64,000 nucleotides of DNA from Gracilaria gracilis (lineage: Eukaryota; Rhodophyta; Florideophyceae; Gracilariales; Gracilariaceae): the NCBI GenBank assembly GCA_030374805.1, contig JARGSG010000191.1, forward strand, positions 716,516 through 780,515, written 5' to 3'. Below the pieces are notes generated by a model, which searched no databases, was not told where the DNA came from, and saw only the letters and a list, made by a program, of their open reading frames with translations. Of the stretch, positions 50,086 through 60,245 are shown piece after piece. The translations under genes were made by a program, and so were the position numbers. Numbering within the stretch: position 1 is the first letter of the stretch; each line of letters starts with the position of its first letter.

Positions 50086-51477
50086 CTAACAGAATGACCA
50101 ATCAATCTCATCTCCGCCTCCGCCCATTTCAAACATAGTTCTGTCATATTGTTCAACTGAGTGGAAGTATCTCATTTGGTCACGCAGTTCACGAGGAAGA
50201 GCAGGTAGTAAGCGTCGAGGAATTAGTAAAGTTGACAGGTTAGCCAAGTCACTAAACACTTTTTGAGAATCAATAGTTCGCTTCAGGTAGGAATGGCCCA
50301 GACTTCCGCCTGTTCCCATTTTCACACCAATCATGCGATGCACCATCTGCGAATGAGCATACCGCCATTGATTTAGCTGCTCGTCGACATCAATTAGCAT
50401 TTGCAGAAACCTTGCTGGGAGCTGAAACATTGGCTCGTCTTGATACAGCATAATCATGAGCGATGCCGACGTGGAGCGGAACCCCAACCTGCGCTTGTCG
50501 CTCTTAATTAGCTCATCATGGACTTCCCGTTTGAACACAGACTCGAAAGTCCTGTAAGTGCTCGACAACTGTATGAGCACCGGTTCGCGTTCTGCTGGGT
50601 CGAGCTTCGTGACTATAGTTTGCTGCTCAATCTCAAACATGCGTTGAATAGCTGTCTCGTAGCTCTTCTGGAAGTTATATCCACGGAATTCACGGAATGG
50701 GATGTTCTTAAGCCACCGTTCCACGTAATCAAAGAGCGATGGTTCCTGCTGTGCATCGCGAAGTAGCTGCTGATGGTTTGCAGATAAATTAAGAATCCAG
50801 CGGGCGTTCAGTCGTTGTTCCGGACGTACGCCGAACTTTATTTCCAGCATGCGGAATTGGTGCGATTGGAATCCAGAAGCCGGGAACAAATAATCACGGA
50901 ATTCGAGAAACTCTTGCGGGGTCATGGTCTCGAGCACTTTTATCTGGTCGTTGAGCAGCTTGAGTATCTCGCGGATGCGTGTGAGACGGTGAAGAGCAAG
51001 GGAGATGCGTTTCTCTCCAATGTTGAGCTCGGCCAGAATGGATCGAACAGAGTCAAGCTCGAATATCAACTGCTTGAACCATAGCTCGTATGTCTGATGA
51101 ATGGTGATGAAAAGCATCTCATCATGACACAAGTTTCCCCGTAGAGAGGAGATGGGACGCTGAGCGGTTAGCAGCTGATCCAATGCAAGATAGTCGGAAT
51201 AGTACAGCTTGCCACGACCCGCGTCGCCGACACCCAGCCCGGAGGTGGCAGTAGGATTGGCAGGTTCATTGGCGGCGAATGGACATTGTGTGCGGCGATG
51301 AGCTAGATGGACAGGGTGCGACGCGTTTTGTAGAGGTGGATGAGAGGGCTCGCTAGTTGGTGGAAGAGGTGCATTTGGTTGAGAACTGTGCGGTTGCTGA
51401 ATGGCAGATGACTCGCCGTTTTCCAAGATGGGAGTAACCTTGAGGACAGGACAGGAGTTGACCAGCGGCACGGACAT
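50086..51477 (-). CDS. TDO2: Tryptophan 2,3-dioxygenase
   Basis: Heme enzyme opening the indole ring of tryptophan to N-formylkynurenine, the first step of the kynurenine route. 463 residues. A disordered N-terminal extension of about 100 residues precedes the catalytic core LYYSDYLALDQLL. Family motifs: CHDEMLFITIHQTYELWFKQ, LETMTPQEFLEFRDYL, SGFQSHQFRMLEIKFG and WRYAHSQMVHRMIGVKMGTG, carrying the proximal heme-ligand histidine, then GGSLGHSYLKRT. The N-terminal extension is not a clear targeting peptide and is longer than in animals. No introns. Neighbours do not suggest a pathway cluster. Confidence 0.96.
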   Translation of the reverse strand: MSVPLVNSCPVLKVTPILENGESSAIQQPHSSQPNAPLPPTSEPSHPPLQNASHPVHLAHRRTQCPFAANEPANPTATSGLGVGDAGRGKLYYSDYLALDQLLTAQRPISSLRGNLCHDEMLFITIHQTYELWFKQLIFELDSVRSILAELNIGEKRISLALHRLTRIREILKLLNDQIKVLETMTPQEFLEFRDYLFPASGFQSHQFRMLEIKFGVRPEQRLNARWILNLSANHQQLLRDAQQEPSLFDYVERWLKNIPFREFRGYNFQKSYETAIQRMFEIEQQTIVTKLDPAEREPVLIQLSSTYRTFESVFKREVHDELIKSDKRRLGFRSTSASLMIMLYQDEPMFQLPARFLQMLIDVDEQLNQWRYAHSQMVHRMIGVKMGTGGSLGHSYLKRTIDSQKVFSDLANLSTLLIPRRLLPALPRELRDQMRYFHSVEQYDRTMFEMGGGGDEIDWSFC

Positions 51478-52324
51478 CTCGTAGCAATTGTAAGTAGTGC
51501 TACGACGGTGTGTACGCGCGGAGGTGACAGCCGCCGCTTTTGAAGAGGGCAGCTCCCCTTGTCATGTACACCTTTATACAGTAAACGTTATCTAGGTACA
51601 GGTGCAAGGAGTGGAGTCACGCCGTTGTTGGACACCTTCGCAAGCCACGCCGCAACGAAGCCAACCGGCGCCGTTGTCTGGAGGCGTTTTGGTCTTTTGA
51701 GGCATGGGATTCATAGGGTTACGGCTGGTTTTGCAAAAGCGTTGGTTAATTGTGAGCGAACAGCATCCAGTGCTGTGAGGTGCATACTATGCACTGCATA
51801 GCGTCAAAATTTGGGCAGCCAGGGGCCATACGTACGTACTGTATCTAACTATATGCTCCGTAATTCACCGCCGCACGTGTGGTGCGCTTCTTTCATACTT
51901 GCCAAAGGAGAGCTCTCAAATCTGCAGCAGCGGATGACCGCCAACAGTGATAATTGGCACGCGAGCGTGTCCTTCGTCTGTGGTCGCAGTCGATTGCAAT
52001 TACCATCGAACTTGTTTCACTTCCGCAAGCGTCCTCATCACCTCTCCAGACTCGCGCTCTGTAATTTACCCGCCGAGACAGAGCACGTAGATACGGCTTG
52101 CCCCTAATACCGACGGTAGTCTCTGTTGCTGGGTTGTTGCCATCGCTGCGCTTCAAGGTTGGCCCTGTCAACATTGTAACCAAGCCCTCATACCCCGTGG
52201 CTAGCATTGTGTATCACAACTTGCGTGGTAGTCGTATCGTACTGCCTAGCGAACTACCCTTGTATTCAGCTCCTTCGCTCTGCTTTAAAATACGGCGAAA
52301 CACTCAACACCTCAAAGCTACATC
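51478..52324. promoter_or_regulatory. Divergent intergenic region, TDO and thioredoxin-like
   Basis: 847 bp with no recognisable gene; both neighbours start from it. The sequence near 52040-52200 is locally GC-richer, and one TATA-like tttaaaata occurs at 52283-52291, about 35 bp upstream of the thioredoxin-like ATG. Confidence 0.35.
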
Positions 52325-53107
52325 ATGTTCACAAACGTATTAGCCTTCGGATGTTCTACACCCTGGCTGCCTTTGGGCACCAGAAACTTTGGTTCTGTTC
52401 ACAACATAAACACCCGTCCATCCAGCGCTCGCGTCCATGCTAGTCCCCGAGCCTGTCTTCCAAACCAAAGCGCAGCTGAATCGGAACGGAAGAGCGATGT
52501 GTCTGATGGCCGCCAATCTCCCGCCGCGGCTGTCTCGAAGACGGAGCAGATAGCGGCTATGCTTGGAAAAAACAAGGAGTCTTTGGAAGAATCTCGCGAT
52601 CTTGTGTTCGAGCAAGAAAGAATGGACAACAGAAAGCGATACACTGGTGCTCTTGTGTCCGTTTTGCTGGCGACGGGCGCATTTCTCTCTCAAAAGCTCG
52701 ACCCCAACTCAGGAGCCAGGCTATTGGAGTACATGTACGCACACAGCGAATCGCCAAGCGTTATCGGCACAAACAACAAACCGACTCTGCTTGAGTTTAG
52801 CACCACTTGGTGTTCCAACTGCAAGGCCTCGGCGAGGGGAGTCTTCGACTTGGAGAACAGATACATGGGTCAGGTGAACTTCCTCGTATTCAATGGCGAT
52901 GACCCGAACAACGCTGAAATCCTTGACCGATTTAGTGTTGATGGTGTTCCACAGTTTTCAATGATCGCTCGCGATGGAACCGTGAAAGGCAATCTGGTCG
53001 GAAGAATCCCGAGAGATGTTCTGGCTGAGGACCTGGACGCTCTCTTGGAAGAGCGGGAGTTACCCTTCCCAGGTTTGCCTCTGGATAAACTACGGCCCGA
53101 CTCTTGA
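52325..53107 (+). CDS. HCF164/TxlA-like thylakoid thioredoxin
   Basis: 260 residues. The N-terminal 90-100 residues resemble a transit peptide (MFTNVLAFGCSTPW, then Ser/Arg-rich). A single hydrophobic anchor follows (YTGALVSVLLATGAFL), then a thioredoxin domain with active site FSTTWCSNCKAS (CxxC) and the cis-proline region VDGVPQFSMIARDG. The membrane-anchored layout matches HCF164/TxlA proteins, which pass reducing power across the thylakoid membrane for cytochrome b6f assembly. The active-site dipeptide SN differs from the EVC/PYC-like residues usual in land plants. No introns. Confidence 0.88.
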   Translation: MFTNVLAFGCSTPWLPLGTRNFGSVHNINTRPSSARVHASPRACLPNQSAAESERKSDVSDGRQSPAAAVSKTEQIAAMLGKNKESLEESRDLVFEQERMDNRKRYTGALVSVLLATGAFLSQKLDPNSGARLLEYMYAHSESPSVIGTNNKPTLLEFSTTWCSNCKASARGVFDLENRYMGQVNFLVFNGDDPNNAEILDRFSVDGVPQFSMIARDGTVKGNLVGRIPRDVLAEDLDALLEERELPFPGLPLDKLRPDS

Positions 53108-54190
53108 GCATAGCGCCATCTGCGGGTCGGAGGAAGTTTTGAATCAAATCTCGATTGTATGAGTTGCCCTTGTATTGCGTCTTTGTTCTTCATCTTCAAG
53201 GGTATGCATTTTTCAGTAGTCGCTCTACCCTGCTCGACAGCGGCCGCATGTCGCGAAGGGTTTCATTGTATCCAATGCCTTTTTTGTTCCCACTCTTATT
53301 CCCTCTCGCTCGATCTCAGTTTGACGGCGCACTCTGGCCTGCTCCCGATGACATCACAAAACAAAGCAACGACCCCGAAACTTGTGGGCGAGAGCAGATC
53401 GCGTCTTGTCGATATTGTATCCCAACCGTATCATGTTGAGATGTCCAAAACAGACGACCGGGAAAGGAATGTACCTACTTCTGTAAATCCGTCAGCTGAG
53501 ATACTACAACTGTTTTTGAGCGAAATCATTTCTTGACCGAAAAGGATGCCGGCCTTTTTGGCGAGAGAACGTTTCTCGATAGAAGGCGTCCACTGCATTG
53601 TAGACATCATGCCGCCATTCCTGTAGTTGTGTTTTGCCTCCGTTGGGAAACGAAGTTCTAGATGTCCTTGCAAAGTCCGGGTTGTAGCTGTCAATGCAAG
53701 GGCACGACAAGGCCCCCCTTGACATGCTTGATGTCAAGCGCTGCCGGCAACTTGGTAAGAGCCGGCGAGCTTGCTCCAGACTCGACCGGTATTTATCGAA
53801 AAGGATTGAACTGCACCAAATGTAAAGGTGCTGATGGCGCAATTTTGCGTTCTTTCGTTCCAACGCTACACGTACATTCCGTTTCGTCATATCTACGGAA
53901 GAAAGTTGTTCGATGTGAATGCAATGTAAACGTCAAGAAAACTCCGAAACACGTAGTGCTTCGATGTTCCTTGGCACGGCAATCATGTAGAGGATTTTCA
54001 CTTCAAGCAGCGGAAAGTCTTGACAAAGCCTGCAAGATTTGGCCAGACGAGCGCCACTGTTTGCACTTTTGGCAAGAGAAAACTACTTGTAGTTGTACTC
54101 CAGTTTCGGAACAGGGAGCTGATCATCAGCTGCTGATGTGCACAATAAAGTGGTAGAAGAGCTCCCATAGTGGCAGAGAGAGGGAGATAT
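53108..54190. other. Intergenic, no assigned gene
   Basis: Overlapping frames on both strands (for example minus 53504-53890, with CPCIDSYNPDF and LQEWRHDVYNAVDAF) are suggestive but unassigned. The minus one faintly recalls Erv/ALR sulfhydryl oxidases, but the FAD-domain W-x-x-LH segment is not found. Confidence 0.3.
54175..54190. repeat. Direct repeat flanking dispersed repeat copy B (left)
   Basis: AGAGAGAGGGAGATAT immediately left of copy B; the same 16 bases adjoin and partly overlap its other end (about 54450-54465). This looks like a long target duplication, with the caveat that it is purine-rich simple sequence. Confidence 0.5.
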
Positions 54191-54458
54191 CGCGGCGAGC
54201 TCTAGAGGTTGAATGGAGAGGTTCAGTGAAGAAGAAGGCGATAATCGTCGCAAACGAAACGCTTCTGCAGTCGAAAACACCTTCGGTACCTAATACTATT
54301 CTTTGTACCATATTATAGCCTCGTGAGTGTAGCACGGCTACTGATTTGTGGTTTGTGGCTGCGGTGTAGAGATAAGTGTTATAGGTTGTTGGGGTTCTTT
54401 GCATACCCCCGCGTACGAGTAATTCACGTACGCGATTCATAAATGAGAGAGAGAGAGG
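54191..54458 (-). repeat. Dispersed ~270-bp repeat, copy B
   Basis: Reverse complement of copy A (16649-16921), with shared segments such as ttggggttcttagcatacccccgcg in variant form and ctctagaggttgaatggagaggttcag. It lacks the 5-base gcctaa-type insertion seen in copy A near 16830 and has scattered substitutions. It ends at CGCGGCGAGCTC on one side and the GA run on the other. Confidence 0.8.
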
Positions 54459-55442
54459 GAGATATATATAGAGGACACATACCGGATGTCGGGAGGCGAC
54501 TCTTCATGCAACTGTAATACATATTAGCTGCCTTCCTGACGAAACAGAACTATCTTTTTGAAGAGTTTTCCTTTTTTGTGACTTGAAGAAGAAAAGTCTC
54601 TTTTTTGGTCTTCTTCTAAGCTCCGACATGATTCTGACGGTGAGATTATTTCCTTTCAACAGCATTGACAGCGGCTCTCGAGCTTGACGAACATGGTTAC
54701 GAACGTCAAGAAAGACGTTGGCCACGTCTTCTTCCAGCACCCTTTGACACACTTTTCACGACAAAACGAACTGCCCGCCCTAGGAGAACGAGCGAAGAAA
54801 ATAGCGATGGACATCATCAGCAGTGGCCATCGAATTTCTTGCCATTCTTTAGGAGAGAGGGCTCTCTATAGATATATAAGCTCCTCCTGCTACTTCGCAA
54901 TAAAGGGTAAATGACCGCACTAAAGACGCAGCAAAAGGTAGTCTTGTCAGGTAAATCATCTCTTTCAAGTGGTGGACAGCGCAGAAGGTATGTGCTATTG
55001 CTGAATCCACGAATACCGATCAGTTCTCAACCTTCATGCCATGTATTTGACCCTGCTGCTGGGGAGCTTTGACTTAATGTGAAGGTGAGGGTAGACACTT
55101 GCAAGTGCACTGGTGACAGCCTTTCAACCAACACAGTCTGTACGAGTGGAAACGAACGAGACCTTGATTGTCTTATCATCTCTACGTCTCCAACAGTTTT
55201 CGTGATACTTGTTCATTGGAGAATAGTGACATTAATATTATTCGTGATACTTGTTCATTGGAGAATAGTGACATTAATATTGTTGTTGTCTCAAAGGTAA
55301 GGAGGGCATTCAAGTTTGGAAGAATTTAGAGCTCTCCTGTTCTCGCTCGGTTGTCGTATCAACCTAACTCTAACGGTGCAAAAGAACGAGAAAAACTGCC
55401 AACCTTCGCGACTTTTACTGCACGTACAAGTTATTCACCTAC
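54459..55442. other. Intergenic with a 42-bp tandem duplication
   Basis: A 42-bp unit beginning ttcgtgatacttgttcattg is present twice at about 55199-55281 with one change. No gene identified. Confidence 0.5.
55199..55281. repeat. 42-bp tandem duplication
   Basis: Two adjacent near-identical units of ttcgtgatac...attaatatt. Confidence 0.9.
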
Positions 55443-55450
55443 AGAACATC
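55443..55450. repeat. 8-bp target site duplication, left (AGAACATC)
   Basis: Matches 56006-56013 exactly. Confidence 0.9.
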
Positions 55451-56005
55451 CAGGGCCGTATTTATGACTGACTGACTACGGTGAAAAAGTTCATGACGTT
55501 GACTGACTGACTACCGCTCTAGCAGCAGTAGTCAAAAAAAGTAGTCAAAGTAGTCAGAAGTGTCTATAGTAGCCTTCTGAAGCCACCGTACGGACAATAT
55601 GCGTCGTGAGATGATCCGTACACTTCATGATATCCCATTTCGGTCCCAACCGAAAGCCGTACAGCAGTGGCTGTCAATCGCCGCCGACTCGCATCTGCGG
55701 CCAACGCGACGCTACTGGCGTAACGTCGGCCTAGAATACGCTAAATAAAGTCACTTTCGTTCGTTCAACATCAAAGATTGTGCTTCTTTCTTTGGTTGTC
55801 CCTCCACAAATTGCCATTCTCAACTCTGTTCTGTTCTCCTCCCACCTATTTTGCAATCATGCCAATGCAAACGTCGTCAACGTCGTCAAACAGCATCAAG
55901 AATGAAATGACTGCTTTCTGACTACTTTTAGAGTGACTATCATGAAATGGCTTGATGATCTGACTTTGAACCGTGAGAAAAAAAGTAGTCACAAATACGC
56001 CCCTG
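55451..56005. mobile_element. Non-autonomous hAT-type element (555 bp)
   Basis: Begins CAGGGCCGTATTTATGACT and ends with the inverted counterpart AGTCACAAATACGCCCCTG. The termini carry the CAGGG start typical of hAT transposons and the element is flanked by a perfect 8-bp duplication AGAACATC, the hAT hallmark. Inside are many subterminal gactgact/agtagtc motifs near both ends, typical transposase-binding repeats. There is no coding capacity, so a transposase in trans is required. The dead hAT gene at 17-19.4 kb has no visible matching termini in the window. Confidence 0.9.
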
Positions 56006-56013
56006 AGAACATC
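56006..56013. repeat. 8-bp target site duplication, right (AGAACATC)
   Basis: Matches 55443-55450 exactly. Confidence 0.9.
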
Positions 56014-56791
56014 CGAGCATGACTGAACACGGCGTGGTTCGTTGACAAGTAGCCAATGAGTCAACCATTTTAATCCCGAAACCCTGCTACCCTGGACCTG
56101 AAAAACTGCTTTCTTGTTGCACTTTATCGGATGATTCGATGACGAATGGTTTGATGACAAAAGGATATTTCGTGTCGATGTATTGACAAGTTCCAAACCC
56201 TGGGATGCAAGTGGTCATCGTCAAGGGCGCGGAAACATGACGAAAAATATGAAGGTACTGTAGGGATCTCACATAAGCGCCCAACAATGATAACGTCCAG
56301 TTCTAACAGAACAGCACGTTGTCGAGTCTCGTTACACAGCGTACGTATCTACGTAGAGCTCTCCTCAAAGAAGACAAGCCTGGTGGGTATTGGATAACTT
56401 TGACAGCAAAGTTACAGTACTTTCGACGCCTTGAGGGCGAATTTCTCGGTGGCATACAGCACGATGCACAAACGATGGCCATGCGTGTGAGACGGGTTTT
56501 CGAAGAGCGACGGATATCTCGGTGGCATACACCAATACGTACACCAATCGAAATGAAACAGATTAGGGAAATGAATCCAAGAGATGCACAAACAATGGCC
56601 ATGCGTGTGCGACGGGTTTTCGAAAAGCGACGGAAGCAAACCCTCATAAAGGCCACCAGTCCAACGTTAGTGATGACTCATTGCGATAAGAACCTTCAGA
56701 GCGCACCAAGAAACGACAGCCGCAATCGAATCTCCCACATCACCCATCGCACCAGCCCCTTGTACTCTACACGAAGTTTACGAAAAGAGCC
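56014..56791. other. Intergenic with a ~120-bp spaced duplication
   Basis: A ~53-bp block (gatgcacaaacratggccatg...gcgacgg) occurs at 56462-56514 and 56582-56634; a shorter phrase tctcggtggcatacascaata is duplicated with it. The long plus frame across the region lacks a start ATG and its protein-level repeat follows from the DNA duplication. Not called as a gene. Confidence 0.55.
56462..56634. repeat. Imperfect duplication, period ~120 bp
   Basis: Two copies of a ~53-bp block with three or four differences, offset by 120 bp. Confidence 0.85.
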
Positions 56792-57944
56792 ATGAAGACA
56801 AACACAACGCTAACAGTTTTGTTCCTTCTAGGGACACTGTTGTCAAGCACAAAAGCCATCGTTCCGTCACACATACCCACCAGCGCTCGCTTCTCCGACG
56901 AGTGCTTGGAGGCGGTCCAATGCATTCTTGATTCGCGCGACAATGAAAACATGTTCAACGGTTCCGATTCCGCCGAGCAGCGTGACGGTAATCGACGTGA
57001 CTGGAAGCTTTGAACTGACGGCGTTGCGCAAGGGAGTGTGGGCGTACACAGAAGGAGCGTACAACTCGATGCTGATTGCGACGGGACGCCGTTTGGTAAT
57101 CATCGATTCTCCGCAGGCACAGGGTGCGACGGTGAACACGACGGGACTGCCTGATGCGATTACAGAGGTGCTTAATGGAACGGTGCCATATCGCATCGAC
57201 TTGATCTATTCACACTCTCATTTCGACCACATTGGCACATCGCGCGTGGTGGTGGGGTTCTTAAGAGAACGGTACGCAAACGCAAAGCTTGTGATATGGG
57301 GAACGCGTGAAACGTTCGACATCATTCAACGGTCGGTGACAAATCGTTCGGTGCTGCCGAATGCAAAGGTTGGAAAAAGGGGAACCACTCTAAGGCTATC
57401 TCGCTCCTTGAAGGTGAGAATGGACATTGTGGGCGGTCATACAAGCACTGATCTTCTAATCCACATTCCAAAGTCGCGAGATGGAGCAGGAATCGTGATG
57501 TATGTGGACGTGGTATTCCCGAACTTTGCACCGCCTTTCAACTTTGCAATAACGCAGGACCTGGGACTGTACGTGCGCAACCAACAAAAGCTGCTGGAGC
57601 TGGACTTTGAGACGCTGGTGCCGGGCCACGTCGGGCTGGGGAACAAGACGGACGTATCGGAGAACTTGATGTACACGCAGTTTGTGATCGAGGCGGCGGT
57701 GATAGCGCAAGGCTCAATCGGCGTGGAAGAGCTGGCGGAGGCGGGCGTCGGCAACTTCTTCAACCCGAACGCGGTGGAGTTTGGCAACTTCTTCTTCCCG
57801 TTCGTGGCGGTGTCGCGGCCGTTGGAGATAGAGGTGTGCTTCCGACTGGTGCTAGCGGAATGGGGGTGCCGGCTGGGCGGCGTGGACCTGGTGGCCAGGG
57901 GCCATTGCTTCACGGCGCTGCAGTACGCGTTGCTGGAGCTGTGA
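56792..57944 (+). CDS. Secreted metallo-beta-lactamase-fold hydrolase, probable N-terminal frameshift
   Basis: The main frame (ATG 56943 to 57944, about 333 residues) is an MBL-fold protein: VTGSFELTALRKGVWAYTEG, the metal-binding SHSHFDHIG (HxHxDH), a later VGGHTSTDLLIHI histidine and a LVPGHVGLG segment. Upstream, another frame from ATG 56792 encodes a good signal peptide (MKTNTTLTVLFLLGTLLSSTKA) and mature start, ending at 57013 with an overlap of about 70 nt. One base too many near the AAAA at about 56943-56948 would join them, so the native product is probably a secreted MBL enzyme. Alternatively the gene simply starts at 56943. Substrate unknown. GC content rises strongly from about 57590 to the 3' end. 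Confidence 0.75.
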
Positions 57945-58631
57945 GGGGCCAAATCAGAAATACTGTATGTAACAACGTAACAGATAAAGCGAAAGCAAGC
58001 GCGGCGTCATACGGAAAATACAAATCGGGCGGCGCGCGGCTGCTGGTGCGGAGCGGCGCAAAGTGACTGGCAGCCGCGCGCCGTCGCACGAATCGCGGCA
58101 AAAGCCTTTTATCGCGGCGCGCGGCGCAGTTCTGCGCGTGACGAAACGTTTTTTTTTCTTTCCTTTTTCTTGGCGCGCCTTATATTTTTGGGGGGCGCGT
58201 TTTGAATGCGGCTCGTTTTTGTATGTTTCATCTCGCCGCTATCTGCGCGCCACGCTTCGGCGTCGTTCCGCCGCGCCGCCGCCGCCGCGCCTCGCTCCGA
58301 TGCCGCGCACGTCGCCGCTGCTCGTTGCTCGCAACTAATGTCTTTACACTCTAGCAGTAACATACTATAAAACTATACTCTACTACTCATGACACCTGTA
58401 CGATACCTATCGTGCAGATCCCCCCCCACCCCCCCCCCCCCTCTCCCCCTCTCCCCCCCTCTCCCCCTCTCCCCCCTCTCCCCCTCTCCCTTCCCCTCCA
58501 CCCCGCCCTCCACGCCCAATCCGCCACAGCACTCCATGCAACACACACACTCAAACACAGAAAAAGGAAAAAAAAAATAGAAAGAAACGCTCACATAGCA
58601 AAACACACGGAAACAAAAAGCAAAACGCTGC
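57945..58631. other. Intergenic with CCCCTCT-rich tract
   Basis: 58418-58506 is a nearly pure C/T tract with long C runs. 58010-58310 is GC-rich with T runs. No gene; probably the shared 3' flank of two convergent genes. Confidence 0.5.
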
Positions 58632-59063
58632 TCAGAAGCGTGGCGCAGGCGCCGGCAACGGAGTGGGCACGCTATTCTGGTGGTCGGGGGCCGTTCTGCG
58701 CACCATGTCGGCGCCCACGTCGGGGCGAACGACCTGAAACTGCGCCGCCGGCATGGCGTCCACCACGGCGTCGTCGCAGCGCGCGGCGTCGTCGCAGCGC
58801 GCGGCGTCGTCGGCCGGGTTGAGCAGCGCGGCGATGGACACGCGCGGCGCGGCCGAGAACGGGAAACACGCCTCGCACGCGGGGTCTGAACACGAGGGAG
58901 AATTGAAGCGGTAGTGTAGACAGCGTCGTCGGCGATGACATTCTCTGGCCGCAAATCGCTTGGCGCACGACATGCCGCAGAAACGACCAGAGCCGTAAGA
59001 GCCGTCGATGGGCGTGGAACAGTCGCGACAGACGGCGTTCTTAGCGGGTGGTCTCGACGTCAT
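58632..59063 (-). CDS. Small zinc-finger protein with GSYGSGRFC motif
   Basis: ATG at 59061-59063 gives 143 residues. A Cys-rich domain spans residues of about 9-60: VCRDCSTPIDGSYGSGRFCG then MSCAKRFAARE, and a second cluster CSDPACEACF. The GxYGSGRFCxxxCAxxF pattern is widespread in uncharacterised plant, fungal and algal zinc-finger proteins. The C-terminal half is Ala/Asp-rich with a duplicated AARCDD. A longer frame from 59201 exists, but its first 46 codons are low-information. A TATATA (59173-59178) lies about 110 bp upstream on this strand. Function unknown. Confidence 0.65.
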   Translation of the reverse strand: MTSRPPAKNAVCRDCSTPIDGSYGSGRFCGMSCAKRFAARECHRRRRCLHYRFNSPSCSDPACEACFPFSAAPRVSIAALLNPADDAARCDDAARCDDAVVDAMPAAQFQVVRPDVGADMVRRTAPDHQNSVPTPLPAPAPRF

Positions 59064-59469
59064 GGTGCACAACGCGCGGCGGAAGCAAACAAACAAATCG
59101 GGCAGCGCGCGTCGGGGCGGCGCGCGCGCACTTGTGTACCAAGTCGGCGGTTGTTGTTGGCGCGCGCCATGTGGTATATACAAGGGCGCGCATGCGCTCA
59201 AAGTGCGCGCGCTGCAACGACGAGAGCCGCGTGATATCGTTAAGCGACACGTCGGACGTGTCTACGACATGTGCCCGTGCATTACAGCGCGCCGCAGCCG
59301 CCCATCGTTGGCTGTGCCCTGAATTATTGCGTCCACTGCGCGCCCCGCCTTACAGCTATATATAGCGGCGCGCAAGAAAGGGTGCGGTTCGGTATTGTGC
59401 GCGTTGCGCGCACGCGTGGCCACGTGCACAGCTGCGTGTATGGCTGCACGCTGTTGACCCGACAGCACG
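59064..59469. promoter_or_regulatory. GC-rich upstream region of the zinc-finger gene
   Basis: Contains GTATATAC at 59172-59179 and CTATATATAG at about 59350-59359, both TATA-like in a GC-rich context. No gene assigned. Confidence 0.35.
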
Positions 59470-59770
59470 TGTCAGATGCATGCCCTCCGCTAGCGACTAG
59501 CGCATCGGAGGGTCATCGGACCAACCGGTCCGGAGGGTCTTAACTTTGGTTAGGAGGGGTCGGACCCGACTCTATACTTAAGCTGCATAGACCTTCCCAT
59601 CTTCATTAGTAGAGGCACGACTCACATAACATATCATCTCATATTTCTGCTCCTAGCACCACCTCCATTTCTGCCTTCTTAGGCCCCTTTTCTTCACCTC
59701 TCCTTTTGGAGCGACATTCATGAATTAAGCTCGAAAGAAGAGTTTATTGATCTATTATTGTATAGACTGT

Positions 59771-60238
59771 ATGTCTAACTGGGGATTGTTCCATCGACTC
59801 AGCCAGATAGACGACGAAAATCAACCCCGTAGTCATTCAATCGAACAGTCGAGAATGGACGCGAACACCGGTAACCAAGCATCGTCCTCAGACGGCAGAG
59901 AATTCTTTCTACCGAAGATGATCCTTAAAACGGAAACATCTAAGTATTATGCGACCATAATACAAAAGATGCTCTGTGATAATCCAGCACCTGATGTTTT
60001 TATACAACGTCTAAAAGCAGGTCTTTCACCATTACTACTTTCGCATCCTCACATAGCAAAAGAGTACAACCTAACACGCGCACTCATCCTCAAACTTGAA
60101 GATAACGGGATAGAAGTCGAAAAATGTAGCAACAATCCTCTACGTATCGCAAAGCTTCTCTGGAATGAAGTACCGTATACCGAAAACCTTCGCATTATGG
60201 AAGATATTATTAGGAACAAGACCGATCACCCATGCTAA
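59771..60238 (+). CDS. First ORF of the copia-like element
   Basis: From ATG 59771 (or 59854), about 155 residues; acidic/polar N-terminus, then helical, moderately hydrophobic sequence (KYYATIIQKMLCDNPAPD, SPLLLSHPHIAKEYNLT). It overlaps the next frame. It lies where a matrix-like or N-terminal gag segment would be. No family recognised. Confidence 0.5.
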   Translation: MSNWGLFHRLSQIDDENQPRSHSIEQSRMDANTGNQASSSDGREFFLPKMILKTETSKYYATIIQKMLCDNPAPDVFIQRLKAGLSPLLLSHPHIAKEYNLTRALILKLEDNGIEVEKCSNNPLRIAKLLWNEVPYTENLRIMEDIIRNKTDHPC

Positions 60239-60245
60239 TCGACCA

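Noticed and set aside
53504-53890. Erv1/ALR-like sulfhydryl oxidase on the minus strand
   Set aside because: Only a CPC pair and a W-x5-N-x-V stretch resemble the family; the FAD-binding W-x-x-LH segment and the second CxxC are missing.
56319-56795. 159-codon plus frame with an internal protein repeat
   Set aside because: It begins with TTG, has no good start codon, and its protein repeat is the direct result of a DNA duplication.
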